64,000 nucleotides of DNA from Monosiga brevicollis MX1 (Eukaryota > Opisthokonta > Choanoflagellata > Craspedida > Salpingoecidae), in contig NW_001865044.1 of the NCBI RefSeq assembly GCF_000002865.3, forward strand, positions 429,244 to 493,243, in the 5' to 3' direction. Numbering within the stretch: the stretch's first letter is position 1; the number at the start of each line of letters is the position of its first letter. A program made the position numbers and the translations under genes. Below, one piece after another: positions 10,889 to 21,123 of the stretch. The notes under the pieces are model-generated. The model worked only from the letters and a program-made list of their open reading frames with translations, ran no database searches and was not told the DNA's origin.

Positions 10889-11489
10889 GCCAACTGCGCC
10901 TGTGTCTTTGTGTGTGTGTGTGTGCGCGCGCGCGCGCGTGCGTCTATGGTAGGGTGTTCTTTGGCTGTGTTGGCCCTCGTGCAATTGAAATATAGGATCA
11001 ATAATGCCTCTTTCCTCTTCGTTCGCATACTTGAGGGGCCCTTGAACCAGCTGAAGCAGCGTCGCGGAAAATGGCTTCTTCCTTTTCTTCTCATTACTTC
11101 TCTTGATTATTTTTTGAATTTGAACAGTGTCTCGAGACACACTCGCATGTTGCTAGTATTCTGTTTCTGAGTGAGTGGGGCATGGCTCGGGTCTGACCTC
11201 AAATCAAGACAAATCTCATGTACATGAGTAGATTTGTCTCAGCCTCGCAAACTCACATGTCAGTCACAAATCGCCAAGATTCAAACATAGCAAAGCGGCT
11301 TCTGTGCGAGCGGGTCTCTGAAATATGATCCAGCTTGACGACGTTGCCGCTCTCGCGATTGTGGAGATAAGGCACTCTCTCTCAAAGATTAAGAGCACAG
11401 CAGTTCGTCTTTGTATGTCGTCTATTCGTAGAATAGATTTGTCTCAGCCTCACAAACTCAGTCACAAATCACCAGTCACATTTACAAAT
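10889..11489. other. Intergenic region between convergent genes, with a duplicated hairpin element
   Basis: CCDC137 (+) and the lipase (-) end toward each other here. No gene was seen. A TG/CG alternating run lies at 10909-10939. Two copies of a short element (see the repeat entry) occupy 11208-11495. Confidence 0.5.
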
Positions 11490-11495
11490 CTATTC
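11208..11495. repeat. Duplicated short element with inverted repeats
   Basis: A block of about 40 bp beginning TAGATTTGTCTCAGCCTC occurs at 11229-11272 and again at 11434-11470, with one substitution and a 5-6-base deletion. Each copy lies in a hairpin. At 11208-11238, GACAAATCT pairs with AGATTTGTC around a CATGTACATG core. At 11431-11495, GAATAGATTTGT pairs with ACAAATCTATTC. The second copy reaches the stop codon of the lipase gene. It could be a MITE remnant or a 3'-end structure. Confidence 0.75.
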
Positions 11496-12692
11496 GTCGT
11501 CGCGCCGATAACGATTGACTTGCGCATTCAGCGTGTCAAGCGCAGTCCGTACCACAAAGACGTCATCACTGTACCCTACAAAAGGAATGGAATCAGGGAT
11601 CACATCCCAAGGCGAAACCACATAAACGAGAGCTGCTGACGCCAGCAGAGCTTGAGCCTTCGAAACGCCAGCGTTTGGATCTCGAATCAGCCGATACAAG
11701 GCTTTGCAATCACGAAGCAGCGATTTGATACCACTTTTCAATGCCACTCCAAGGCTGGCGGTGATGCCACGCTCTTGCTGGGCGAGCTGGCTCTCTATGA
11801 TTTCTTGAGCTCGCTCCTGAGCGCGTGCAATTGCAAGATGGTACTTGTCGAGAGTGTGTGCCTCGAGCACCCCGCCGTCGTTAAAGCCGTAATCACGAGT
11901 CATGCGCGCAATCGCTTCGAACCCGCAAAGACGCCCGGCTCCATCTGCAAGCACCTGTCCGACCTTTTTCAGCATGGTTGCTTTGTGTGTCGCGGCGTCA
12001 GCTGCTTGAAAAGCCCGCCAACAGAAAGTGCCGACCATCCCTACCGTTGACATCGTTCGCAATCGATCGCAAAACGTGCCGAGATCAACAGGGTTTCCGG
12101 CATGCGCGTACTTGGAGAGGGGCGGTAAGAAGGGCACGGGGTCCGTTTGATTCTCCAAACGAAGGTGAAGACACATTTGGGAGTTGAGGTACGTTGCAAA
12201 TCTCTTGTCGCCAACCTTCGGAGCCCCAAACGTCAAAATCCATTTCTTCTGTTGGAACTCGTGGGCAAAGTACGCTGCTGCGAGGTTGGCCAGAGCACCG
12301 CCTTTCGAGTGACCGCAGAACACGACTGGATGTCCGAAATATGGCTGAAGGTCTCTGGACAGACGATCTTTTGCACTCTGAAAACTTTGCCAAAAACCAG
12401 AGTGCACTCTGCCATGCTCGTCGTTTTGCTGGTCGATGAAGACGTTCGCAACCCAGTTTGACAGCGCATCTGATCCTTTGAAGGCAACGTACACGACGCC
12501 TTCGTTGAGAGCAATTATGTAGTGACAGTAGCGTTGTGGATCTTGCTCATCATCGTTGAGCGCCACGATCTTGAAGTTGTTCAAACCCAACAACTGTGTC
12601 CGGCTATAACACTGCTGAGAAAGGGTAGCGGCGATTGCAGTGAATTGCAGCAGCTCGAACGGCTGTAAGTTGACAGCTTCGGGTAGTGGCAT
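11490..12692 (-). CDS. Class 3 lipase fused to a DUF1232 (YkvA-like) domain
   Basis: This is an intronless frame of 400 residues from the ATG at 12692; the frame extends further upstream without another plausible ATG. The N-terminal two thirds is a lipase_3 alpha/beta hydrolase. It has the oxyanion strand VYVAFKGSD, the nucleophile elbow GHSKGGALAN (Ser, with Lys replacing the usual Leu of GHSLGG), the strand WILTFGAPKVGD, and the Asp/His region DPVPFLPP. The C terminus (about residues 335-390) carries the DUF1232 signature VVSPWDVIPDSIPFVGYSDD, typical of small bacterial membrane proteins. No signal peptide is seen. It would hydrolyse acylglycerols, perhaps tethered to a membrane by the DUF1232 part. 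Confidence 0.85.
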   Translation of the reverse strand: MPLPEAVNLQPFELLQFTAIAATLSQQCYSRTQLLGLNNFKIVALNDDEQDPQRYCHYIIALNEGVVYVAFKGSDALSNWVANVFIDQQNDEHGRVHSGFWQSFQSAKDRLSRDLQPYFGHPVVFCGHSKGGALANLAAAYFAHEFQQKKWILTFGAPKVGDKRFATYLNSQMCLHLRLENQTDPVPFLPPLSKYAHAGNPVDLGTFCDRLRTMSTVGMVGTFCWRAFQAADAATHKATMLKKVGQVLADGAGRLCGFEAIARMTRDYGFNDGGVLEAHTLDKYHLAIARAQERAQEIIESQLAQQERGITASLGVALKSGIKSLLRDCKALYRLIRDPNAGVSKAQALLASAALVYVVSPWDVIPDSIPFVGYSDDVFVVRTALDTLNAQVNRYRRDDE

Positions 12693-13177
12693 GGTGATTG
12701 TCAAGTGAGACCGCGCTCTCAGCCTCACAGCCACATCGAGAACGGAAGCACCACAAGCCCGCCCCCAGCCCGGAGCAGCGTCGCTACGCTCTGCTTGCAA
12801 TGTGCAATTGTGCTTTTTTTTTCACATATCAGTTCGTGTAAGCTCCTCCAAGTTCAGAGTCGGTCAAAACATCAGTTTTCTGTGTCACAGACGTGTTCAT
12901 GCATAAAGCCAAAGACGTCAAGGTGTGTAAACCTGGGCACACACACTCAAGTGCATGTCGGGTTTGACGAGTCCGTCGCGAATGCGAAAGAAAGAACGAA
13001 AGTAAGAGGGATTGCCGAAGGGAAGGAGGCAGGACCCAGCGGCTAGGAACCACCTGACAGGCTTCACAGCGTGTAACTCGTGGATGAGGGGGTTTTTTTA
13101 ACATGTAAAAAAAAAAAAAAAAGAAGAAAAAAGTCGGGAATATTCAGCGTAAATTACGGGGAAATTAAATTGCCGAT
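12693..13177. other. Intergenic: lipase promoter and Sel1 gene 3' end
   Basis: No gene was recognised. An A-rich run lies at 13107-13131. The stretch should contain the lipase promoter on the minus strand and the 3' UTR of the Sel1-repeat gene. Confidence 0.4.
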
Positions 13178-14479
13178 TTAGCTCGAGCCGGTGTGGTCAT
13201 AATTGATGGCGGGTGCACCATAAGGCTGTGCTTTCTGGGCAGCAGCATCGCGCAGGATCTGGGCTGAGAGGCGGAGAAAGTGCTCGGCACCTGCCGCGTC
13301 GCCCTGCTGCTTGAGCGCCAGCCCCGCTGCTTGAGCGGCGGCAAAGTGGTGCTTCTGCTCTGCCAGCTCCACGAGAACCTGCAGTGCCAACTGATGCTCC
13401 ACCTGCACCTGGCACATGGTAGCAGCAACCTCATAGCGTTGGTGGTCGTCGCCCACGGCAGCTGCGAGTGCCTCGATCAGCAAAGACGACAGTCGCTCGG
13501 CATCTGGGGGTGTCTGATTAGCGGCACTCTCCTGGATCAAGGCGACCGCGTATGGGAAGCTGACACCGGGCACCTCATTGTCACGAGCAAGCTGATAGTA
13601 CTGCTGTGCCAGCGGCAAATCTGGCGCACTGAGTCCCAGGCCTTTGTGAGTCATCATGGCCATTTGCAAGTAAGCCTCGCCCACACCACGCTGGGCGGCC
13701 ACGCTGAATAGCTTCAGGGCGCGATCATAGTCCTGGTCCATGGCCTCGCCCGTCAGGCGCATGATACCTAGCTGAAAGCTGGCCAGGCCGTGACCAAGAC
13801 GGGCCAGTTCGCCGTAGAGCATCACAGCTGTTTGGATACCATCAGGCGTGGCCCAGTGGTGCAAAATGTTGGCGGTGGCATAGAGGGCCGAGGTTTGTGC
13901 AGCCAAGAGCTCGGCGCTCACTTGAGTCTTGGGATAGTCCAGAAAGCCACCAACCGTGCACATGAGGGCCCCCCCCAAAGCCAATTGTGGCACTGTCTGG
14001 GTGCCATGTGGTGCATACTCTGCATCCTGAGCCAAAGGCGTGGATCCAGCCCCTTCGACATCAGCCAGCACCGCCTTGGCTGCTTCGAATAGTTCCATCT
14101 GTTGGGGCTCAGCCATGTCCTCCGAAGCCCCTAGGGCCGTTAAAACCTTATCCGCCGTACCCTCACAGTCAGACTTTTCGTAGAAAGCCCGCATCGCGTC
14201 AGCAAGCAGCGCAGGGTCTTGCAAACGGTTCGGCAGGGCTCGGTGCATGTGCGTCTGCACAAACATCTCAACATCTCGGAGAGCTAGAGAGTTGATCTGC
14301 CCTCCCGCGGAGGCCTGGCGCTCGTAATCAACCCGCGCAGTCGCCAAAGCAGGGGACGTGTGCACGCCACGTCGTTTCAACAAGGATGCGCAAGGGGAGA
14401 TGGGTGCGACCGTCCGCCCCCGGTGCCAAAGTTCGCGGGACGTGGGCTGGAGCCAAGTGCGAGTGCTTGCGAGCGTCAT
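13178..14479 (-). CDS. Sel1-repeat protein with a putative mitochondrial presequence
   Basis: This is a single exon of 433 residues. The ATG at 14479 is preferred, but an in-frame ATG at 14494 would add five residues. The N terminus (MTLASTRTWLQPTSREL...) is rich in Arg, Ser and Thr and lacks acidic residues, as in mitochondrial targeting peptides. The middle has Sel1-like/TPR-like helical pairs with the spacing of SLRs: AVMLYGELARLGHGLASFQLG, YDRALKLFSVAAQRGVGEAYLQ, LPLAQQYYQLARDN. Sel1 repeats scaffold protein complexes. The partner and role are unknown. Confidence 0.75.
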   Translation of the reverse strand: MTLASTRTWLQPTSRELWHRGRTVAPISPCASLLKRRGVHTSPALATARVDYERQASAGGQINSLALRDVEMFVQTHMHRALPNRLQDPALLADAMRAFYEKSDCEGTADKVLTALGASEDMAEPQQMELFEAAKAVLADVEGAGSTPLAQDAEYAPHGTQTVPQLALGGALMCTVGGFLDYPKTQVSAELLAAQTSALYATANILHHWATPDGIQTAVMLYGELARLGHGLASFQLGIMRLTGEAMDQDYDRALKLFSVAAQRGVGEAYLQMAMMTHKGLGLSAPDLPLAQQYYQLARDNEVPGVSFPYAVALIQESAANQTPPDAERLSSLLIEALAAAVGDDHQRYEVAATMCQVQVEHQLALQVLVELAEQKHHFAAAQAAGLALKQQGDAAGAEHFLRLSAQILRDAAAQKAQPYGAPAINYDHTGSS

Positions 14480-14643
14480 GGTCCAAGCCCTCATCCTAGC
14501 GATCTACACACGGCTTCACCCTACCCTGTCGTTTGCGCCGAGACAATATCCGACACATACACACTCACATGCACGCACACCACAGGGCTCTGCCTCTACG
14601 GCGCCACTGTCGCAAAGTGCCCGTCCGTTCTTGCACAGAGACG

Positions 14644-14723
<80 letters not shown>

Positions 14724-14985
14724 AAAAAAAAAAGAGAGAGAAGAGACAAAAGACTTTTTTTTTGCAACAAGGAAAATCAAAAGTGAAGGTCATGGAATAG
14801 CATGCTGGGTCTACTCAGAGTTGTACAAGATCATAGCGTGCAGTGAGATTGATGATGTCAGTGGTCGCGGTGTACAACGACCGATACGACGAGAAGTGCT
14901 ACAGATGTTTCAGACAAAGGGCTGCTTTTACATGTCACAAGGGTCAATTATCGGTGCCTGTTGGACCGGGTGCTGGGAAGTTATG
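14480..14985. promoter_or_regulatory. Sel1 gene upstream region with a long GA/CT microsatellite
   Basis: A (GA)n tract of about 70 bp at 14648-14718 runs into an A tract (14719-14733). On the coding strand of the Sel1-repeat gene this reads as CT repeats about 170 bp upstream of the ATG. The 3' end of CHID1 (stop at 14986-14988) lies at the far side. No other gene was seen. Confidence 0.55.
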
Positions 14986-16298
14986 TTAAAGCTCTTGATA
15001 AAAGTGGTCGATGCCCTGCCCGATCTCCCAAAGAGCCAGCCCAGTGCCCAGGTCACGTGCCAGATGCACGCGCTCAGCAATACTGCGGGTGGTTGGGAAA
15101 TACAAGCTGCTAGGTCCTTGGACCGTGGTAAACTGCATGGTGTGCTCGCGTGCACGAGAGTTCCAGGTGGTCCGAATGTTCGGGCCCTGTGCGCGCAAAA
15201 TATCCAAGTACTGATGACCGACGATGGCACTACCGCCTTGCGGGCCGTAGATGTTGCCATAGAAGTTGAGACCCACACAAAGCTTGGGTGCAGCGGTCGC
15301 GGTGGGTCGGAGATCCTGCACGCACTTGCGCACCCAGTCGTAGGGGGCGTTGGGACCCGCCGTAGTGGGTTGGCTGAAATCGTACGTGTTCATGCTGAAA
15401 AGGTCCACGTCAGCCTCCAAAGCGGCCAGCTCGGCCGGCCCAAAAGACTCGACAAAGGGCGGCACGACCAGACCCAGTGTCAGATTCTTGTGGTGGAGGC
15501 GCTTGCCCAAGTTGCGCACGGTCGTGGTCATGAGGGGTCGCACCTCTGGTGTCATCTGGATGCGTGACCACAACTCGAGAACAATGCCGTCAAGGCCGAA
15601 CTTTTGGGTGACGCGCGAGACCTCTTGTACAAAAGCACGCTGCTCAATCTTCTCGGTCAAGAGAGCACCCAGTGACTCTGGAGTCAGCTCTTCCACAATC
15701 ACACGGGGCACAATCTTCACATGGGGAGCTGCCTTGCGCATGCTCTCGAGCCAGGCCGAACGCACGTCCTGCTCGCCTGTCAAAGCATGATGGGTCCAGG
15801 TGAGGAGTGCCCCAAGGTGAGTCATGCTTGTGAGCACAGTATAGACATCAGTCGACGACCACAGGCGAGGGCACAGAACGAACCGCGAATCTGGTAGTTC
15901 TCAGGGCCTTGGCGAACAATTTGGAACCAAACGGGGGCAATGTGGGTAAACTTGGATGCAAAGCGCTCGGCTACGGCATAGCCTCCCTGGTTCCAAGGGG
16001 TGAGGTAGGCCAACACGGGGCGAGGATGCGTGACGGCCTTGGTTTGGGCCTCACTTTGCGAAACCTGATCATGGTGTTTCAGGATGTGAGCCACTAGCTC
16101 GTTATCAGCCGGGCCCGTCGTGGCGCGGGCGGGTGCAAAGAAGGCAAAATAGGTTGCTACGGCCACAAAGGCTGCCAGTCCAGCCAGCACAAAGACAGTG
16201 GCGTTGGCATCCTCGCGCCGGTACGCTGGCACTGCTGCTCTTGACCTGGCGGCGGACTCTGGAGGTGCCCGCTTTGAGCCCTTGTTGTGCTTGGCCAT
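14986..16298 (-). CDS. CHID1: Chitinase-domain-containing protein 1 (GH18 family)
   Basis: Two exons (16298-15884 and 15776-14986) join in phase and give about 401 residues, close to the roughly 390 of animal CHID1. The N terminus is basic and is followed by one hydrophobic segment ([20 protein letters not shown], about residues 35-55), a signal anchor. The GH18-like barrel shows [45 protein letters not shown] with [18 protein letters not shown] and [13 protein letters not shown]. The strand that in active chitinases carries DxxDxDxE reads DGIVLELW and lacks the full catalytic motif. This is known for CHID1, a lysosomal/secreted carbohydrate-binding protein. Confidence 0.92.
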
Positions 16299-16755
16299 GC
16301 TCGAAGATACGTAGCAAGTAACCGGATCCCCAGACCCAGCTCGCTGCACAGGTACGACAAGGCACGGCAAGGCCACTGCTGCGTCCAGCGCCCCCGCGTC
16401 GCGATTGCTCCGAATGAGTCTCCTCGACCGCCAGCGCCGATCTCTGAACAGACGCTTGAAGAGAAGATGTAGTTGTTAATGAGGAAAATGCTGTTATCAT
16501 CACGATTCGAAAGCAACTTAACGTCGATACTAACGAGGAAGATGCAGATAGAAATTCATGAGAGAACAAACCACCAGGAATTATTAAAGTGGGACATATG
16601 TCACGCTTTCGCTTCGCATGCGTGTGAAAAGGAGAGAGAGAGAGAGAGAGAGAGAGTTTTCATCTTTTTTTTTTTCTCTCTCTCTCTCCTTCGCCTGCCG
16701 ACGAGCATCCAGGCACAGCTGGAGGGGAGTATAGTGGGGACTGCCGACTGCAGAC
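16299..16755. promoter_or_regulatory. Bidirectional CHID1/MRPL41 promoter with a GA...CT palindrome
   Basis: The two starts are head to head 457 bp apart. At 16630-16690 a GGAGAGAG run of about 25 bases is followed by a short spacer with a T run and then a CTCTCTCC run. The two arms are reverse complements and could form a hairpin. CT repeats therefore face both genes on their coding strands. Confidence 0.6.
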
Positions 16756-17289
16756 ATGTTGCAAGTCTTGACTGGATTTGTGCGCGGTGCACAGCGCACC
16801 GTCAACATGACCTCGAAGCGTGGCAACGTCAACTTTTACAAGGGTATGTTGCCACAAATGCTCCTGTCGTCGCCACGGAGGAGACCGATGTGCCTGGTGG
16901 CTTTGCGCCTTGTATGTGGGCTGGTTGCCTTTTTGAGCTGCAACTGATGGCACCGATGTTTGCTGAACATGTTATGCTAGGCCGTGGTGCACGTTCGACT
17001 GGTTTCCGTACTCGCAAGGGCGGCTTTGTCTCCGACCCCTACAAGGAGGTGGCTTTTGTCGTGCCGGACTTGACGGCCTGTGAGGTATGAGACAGCCTTT
17101 GCTCGTGGTGTCGCCTGTGTCACCTGTTGGCGCTTTCACCATAATGCCACGGAGCTGATTCGTGAAGCCTATCATCTCACACCTGGTCTTGCCGGTCGCC
17201 TTTAGCTGAAGCCGTATGTCAGCTTTCGGGCCGCCAAGTGCACCAGCGTACCGGCGACGGCCGATGATCTCCTGACCGCCACTCACTGA
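16756..17289 (+). CDS. MRPL41: Mitochondrial large ribosomal subunit protein mL41
   Basis: Three exons (16756-16843, 16981-17084, 17206-17289) join in phase and give 91 residues. The N terminus (MLQVLTGFVRGAQRTV) looks like a mitochondrial presequence. It is followed by the family core MTSKRGNVNFYKGRG, then FVVPDLTACELKPYVSF, which matches the VPDLTxxxLKPYVS block of MRPL41. The protein is a structural part of the mitochondrial ribosome large subunit. It is shorter than the human protein (about 137) at the C terminus. Confidence 0.9.
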
Positions 17290-17842
17290 GCGCTGTGCGC
17301 TCGTCTGGTGCTTCAGTTCTTGGAATTAGCTTGCCTGACTCATTGGTGTTGGCTTCCTTCTTATTCATGTTTTTCCTGTGCTCTGTTGCTCTTCTATTCT
17401 TGATGGTTGAAAAATCCAACACAACCAGAACCTATTCTGTACCTGCGTCTGCTGTCATTCCTCCGGGGGCCCCCATGCATCTCGTGTGTTTGCACCAGAC
17501 GTTCTCACAACCTGCTGCAGAGTTGCGGATGGTTCGTGTCCGGATGGTCACATCCGCCCCTTGATTGAGACACTCTGAGTGGTGGGTCAGTCAGCCGACA
17601 TGACTGTGCCGAGCAAGTGACAAAGCACCGCATGTTTCATTCCAAGTGCCTGACAAGTTTCTTGGGCCACGTGTGCCAGTGCCACATGTGCCAGTGTCTT
17701 GATAGCAGGTGTGGGCGCATATGTGTTCATTCTGCTCAGCCCACGGCTACGAGTGCAGTCGGCTTCAAAACCATCAATTCCTGGGTCCCGGATCAGTCCC
17801 GGATCAATCCCGAATCAATCCCGTCTTTCATCCCATTTTGAA
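17290..17842. other. Intergenic region between convergent genes
   Basis: MRPL41 and the histidine phosphatase end toward each other. No gene was recognised. A short imperfect direct repeat of CCCGGATCA/CCCGAATCA units lies at about 17788-17823, and a repeat of CCACRTGTGCCAGTG units at about 17668-17697. Confidence 0.45.
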
Positions 17843-18935
17843 CTACAAGTTTGTGAGGTTTAGGCAAAGCGTGCGCACCTCGCCCGTGGAAAACCAGGTG
17901 CGGAGGTGGTCAGGAACATCCTCCAACACCAGGATGGCCTGGAATAACGTGAGCAGGAACGAGCTGTGCGTCACCAAGGCCACGCGCGGGCTTGGGTCAG
18001 CGGCCAAGGTACGCAGCGTGGCTGTGCACCGTGCAGCCAGTGCCACCTTGGGCTCGCGCTCAGTCTTCCAGAGCTCGTCGGCTTCGGGCAAATCGGGTTC
18101 CAGCTGCAGGTCTGGGAATTGCTGGTGGATGGCCGTGCGAGTGCGTCGTTGGTCACAATGGTGCATTCCGCTTTGTTCGCGCGCTGATTCAATGGCCATG
18201 AAACGAACGTTGGGCACGGCTTCAAACCCCAGCAGTGCCGTCTGAATGGCCCGTTGGAGGGTGGAGCAGTATACATGCTCTACGCCCAGCGTGGCGGCAG
18301 TACCCGTATTGGCGCGGGCCTGATCCTCGCCCAGCGACGTCAAAGCCGGGTCAACAATGTCAGGGTTAATGTAGGGGCAATCAGGCGCTGGCATATCTGC
18401 AGCGGTGACGACACACGTTGTTGAGCACACAATCGCAAGTCCACCTCGCACAGCAGCGCACCATCTTCGAGCGTGCGTCATGCTTCTAGCGAGGCAATTA
18501 CATGGCATACGAACCGTTGAGACAGGTGCAGCCATGGCCCATCTTTGTGGCGGCCAAGTTGTGGTAGCCCTCTCCGTGGCGTACAAAGGACACCTGAGAC
18601 CGGGGCCATCAGGAGTAAACATGAGCGAGAAGCATGGTGCGAAAGAGTGAGGAGAGGGGGAAAGGGAGGGCACGGGTTCATGTCTCCACAAAGCAACGAG
18701 CGCATCAAGTCACCTACGTATTTGAGCTGCGTGCCCGGGGTTGCCTCCCATTGCTTCCAGAGAGCAGACCCCGGCGCCGTGGCCGGAATCCGCGGCTGAC
18801 CGTGCTCAAGCTGGGCCAGTTCCTGAGCGAGTCAGCAACCGTGTTGAGTGCTATTGCCCTCGATTGATTGCACGAATGCGCCCGCTTGACAAGACCAACC
18901 TCCATATGCGCCCGCACTTCTGCCTCCACACCCAT
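17843..18935 (-). CDS. Histidine phosphatase (phosphoglycerate mutase-like)
   Basis: Four exons were placed. A short first exon from the ATG at 18935 (MGVEAEVRAHME, ends 18900) joins in phase to the ELAQLEHGQPRIP exon. The next exon carries the catalytic FVRHGEGYHNLA, and the last exon starts DMPAPDCPYINPD and ends at 17843. The nucleophile histidine lies in RHG, the second histidine in LVTHSSFLL, and the CDQRR block fits the plant/fungal PGAM-like clade. The YCSTLQRAIQTA strand is the phosphate-pocket region. It is probably a phosphomonoesterase of unknown substrate and not a glycolytic mutase. Confidence 0.82.
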
Positions 18936-19253
18936 CTTGCACCGGTGCCCTGTGAGAATCAACCTCAACCGCCTGCTCAGTCAGAAAACAGGCGTTCCAG
19001 CCCGCCGATCCGTCAAGATGACCTCCAGTAGACGGCGCCAATAAATGTTTGAAGAAGAAGAAGCAGACGCACAGCGAACGTGTCAAAGCAACTTATAGTT
19101 GGTATGTAAGGAGAAAATGCAGATTATAATGTAATTGAAAAGCAAGTTTATGAAGGAGATTATGATGCAAATGCAGTGTGTATGCTGACAATTCATATCA
19201 GGTACAAGAGTACGTTTTTTATTTTATTGAAAAAAGTGTCAATCGTGGTGGTG
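18936..19253. promoter_or_regulatory. Divergent promoter region between the histidine phosphatase and IPPK
   Basis: The start codons are 318 bp apart and point away from each other. The stretch is AT-rich near 19085-19240 and has no recognisable coding sequence. Confidence 0.45.
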
Positions 19254-20890
19254 ATGCAGGAGGCGGCGGTGGAGGCGGCGGAGGGTCGGGTGGGGCGCGT
19301 TGGGTCAGGGGTGGCATCGTCATGGCTGGGGGCTGACGTGGCAGATTTGGTCGTGGAGGTGGAGGCTGTGCGGGACTCATGGACCGTTCTGGCGGCTGGC
19401 AATGCCAACGTCGTGTTTCGCTCCTCGGCACCGTCTTGTGCTGCCATGGTCCTTCGCGTTCCTCGTGCTGTTCATGTCAAGCCCATCGCACGTCAAGACC
19501 AAGCTGCCGCCTGGCTGCCTGCCGAGCTGGCCTGTCCTCAGGTTAGAAGCGGGAAGCGGGTCCTCTTCGGCTCGCGCGCTGAACCCACGGTGCCGTTTGG
19601 ACTGTTGCCACCTCTCACAGCACCCTCCACCCGTAGCTGCCCGTCACCATATCCGGATCATTCTTGCAACAGCTCAACGATCTTTGGCAAAGACATCCCA
19701 TTGGTAACTTGGAGCCTTGACCGTTCCGCGTGTCTCCTGCGACTGCGCTGTAGCTTGCGAGCCCGATGGCCAAGCCTGCACTCAACACGCCTGTTCCCGC
19801 TCAGGACAAGTCCGCGGATGGGCCCTGTTGTCAGCGGCAGATGCGGAACCCGAGCAACCTGAGGACGCCACGAAGCGGTGGCCAGCAGCTCTCTTGCCCA
19901 ATCTAACTTATGGACCGAGTCCCTTGCTGCCCACCAACAAGTGGCAGGTTCGGCCACAGGTCCTTGACAAAGCCTGGCAAACCGGCAGCATCGTGGCCGT
20001 AGAGCTCAAGCCCAAGAGCCCTTTGGATATGGTGGATGGCTACAGTGCACGAGGTTGGAAGCATGCAATGGTACTGATTGACTCTTCTTTCTCCGTGCAC
20101 AAGCTTCACCACTTACGCCTGAACCTGGCTCTGGTCATTAGCCTGTCGATTCTGTCTGAAGCGCCTTGCGAGCGCCAAAGCCCCGAGCTTCAGCAAAGCA
20201 GGGTACTGCCCGCGTCTTTTGTTTTCCACACACTTGGTGCGTGCTTGCCCAAGTGTACCAGCTGTGATCTACCCGCTTTGCCATTTGACTGCCATCTGAT
20301 TCTACAGGCTCACCTGGGCGACTTGCGTCCCTTGTGCTTCTTGGGTCTTCGATTCTGCCATCCCCGACCGGCTACAGCCCTGCCAAGAATTGGCGTTTGA
20401 GCGCCTGGTGGCGCAGCCCTCCAACAACTTCCGATGCTGGGTCAATGGTGAGCCTTTGTTGGAGGCTGCTTTGGTACCCTGGTGGGATCGTCACTCGAAA
20501 CTGCGGACAGCCATTTTGGTAGCCCTGAACGAGTCGGGCGTGCTACCAAGGCTTCTCGAGCTCCAGCGGCTGTCCCAGGAGCTGCCCATGGAGGCATATG
20601 AGCGATTGGCCAAATTAGCAACCAGTACTGGCACGGACCAAGACCCCGATACCGCGCTGCAGGCCGCCCTGGCTGCAGAGCCGACCAACCCCGACTGGGT
20701 TGCGTTGTACCGTTACTGCCTCGCCGCCACTTTTCGTGACTGCAGCATTTTCATTACGCTAGCCACTTCCATTCCCACCAATGAGGCTGCAAGACCTGAG
20801 CAACAGCCGCCCGTTGTCTTGACTTCAGTCAAAGTCGTGGATCTGGATCTCAAGAGGTGCGGACACGCGCGCTATCAAGGACCTGCCTAG
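19254..20890 (+). CDS. IPPK: Inositol-pentakisphosphate 2-kinase
   Basis: Five exons: 19254-19541, a short LPVTISGSFLQQL exon (about 19637-19703), 19754 to about 20050, a short exon with CRFCLKRLASAK (about 20142-20203), and about 20308-20890. Family blocks appear in order: AAGNANVVF (N-lobe nucleotide loop), LPNLT, VAVELKPKSPLD (the IPK1 E-x-KPK motif), the cysteine motif CRFC, FRCWVNGEP, and near the end FRDCSIFITLA and VVDLDLK. The enzyme phosphorylates the 2-position of inositol pentakisphosphate to make phytate (IP6). After VVDLDLK the frame ends quickly. A neighbouring frame (DTRAIKDLPSHFSQ) looks like the conserved continuation, so the true C terminus may use another splice or hide a frameshift. 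Confidence 0.85.
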
Positions 20891-21123
20891 CCATTTCAGC
20901 CAAACTCACAACGTTCCGCATGGCGATTCTTGTTCTATTGGGGCTGTTGCTATTGTTCGCCTTGTTCAGCTTGAAGAAGGTACCAGCTCACCTAACCCGA
21001 GATCAGCGCCTCTCGGCGGCCGAGGCCCGGGTTCAGTTGGATGCTTCCGCGGGCGCGCCAGCAGCGACACCAGCGACCAAATCTTGCTTAGAACGACTTT
21101 TGCCAAAACCCGAATCATCATAA

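Noticed and set aside
14516-14800. Long frames made of Ser-Leu or Arg-Glu repeats
   Set aside because: They are translations of the GA/CT microsatellite in several frames.
15822-15883. Continuation of CHID1 exon 1 after GSF as coding sequence
   Set aside because: It is the intron. The GEQDVRSAW exon joins in phase and matches the family.
20921-21123. Small membrane protein frame (MAILVLLGLLLLFALF)
   Set aside because: It lies over the expected IPPK C-terminal region, and the hydrophobic run is likely a frame shadow. No independent support.
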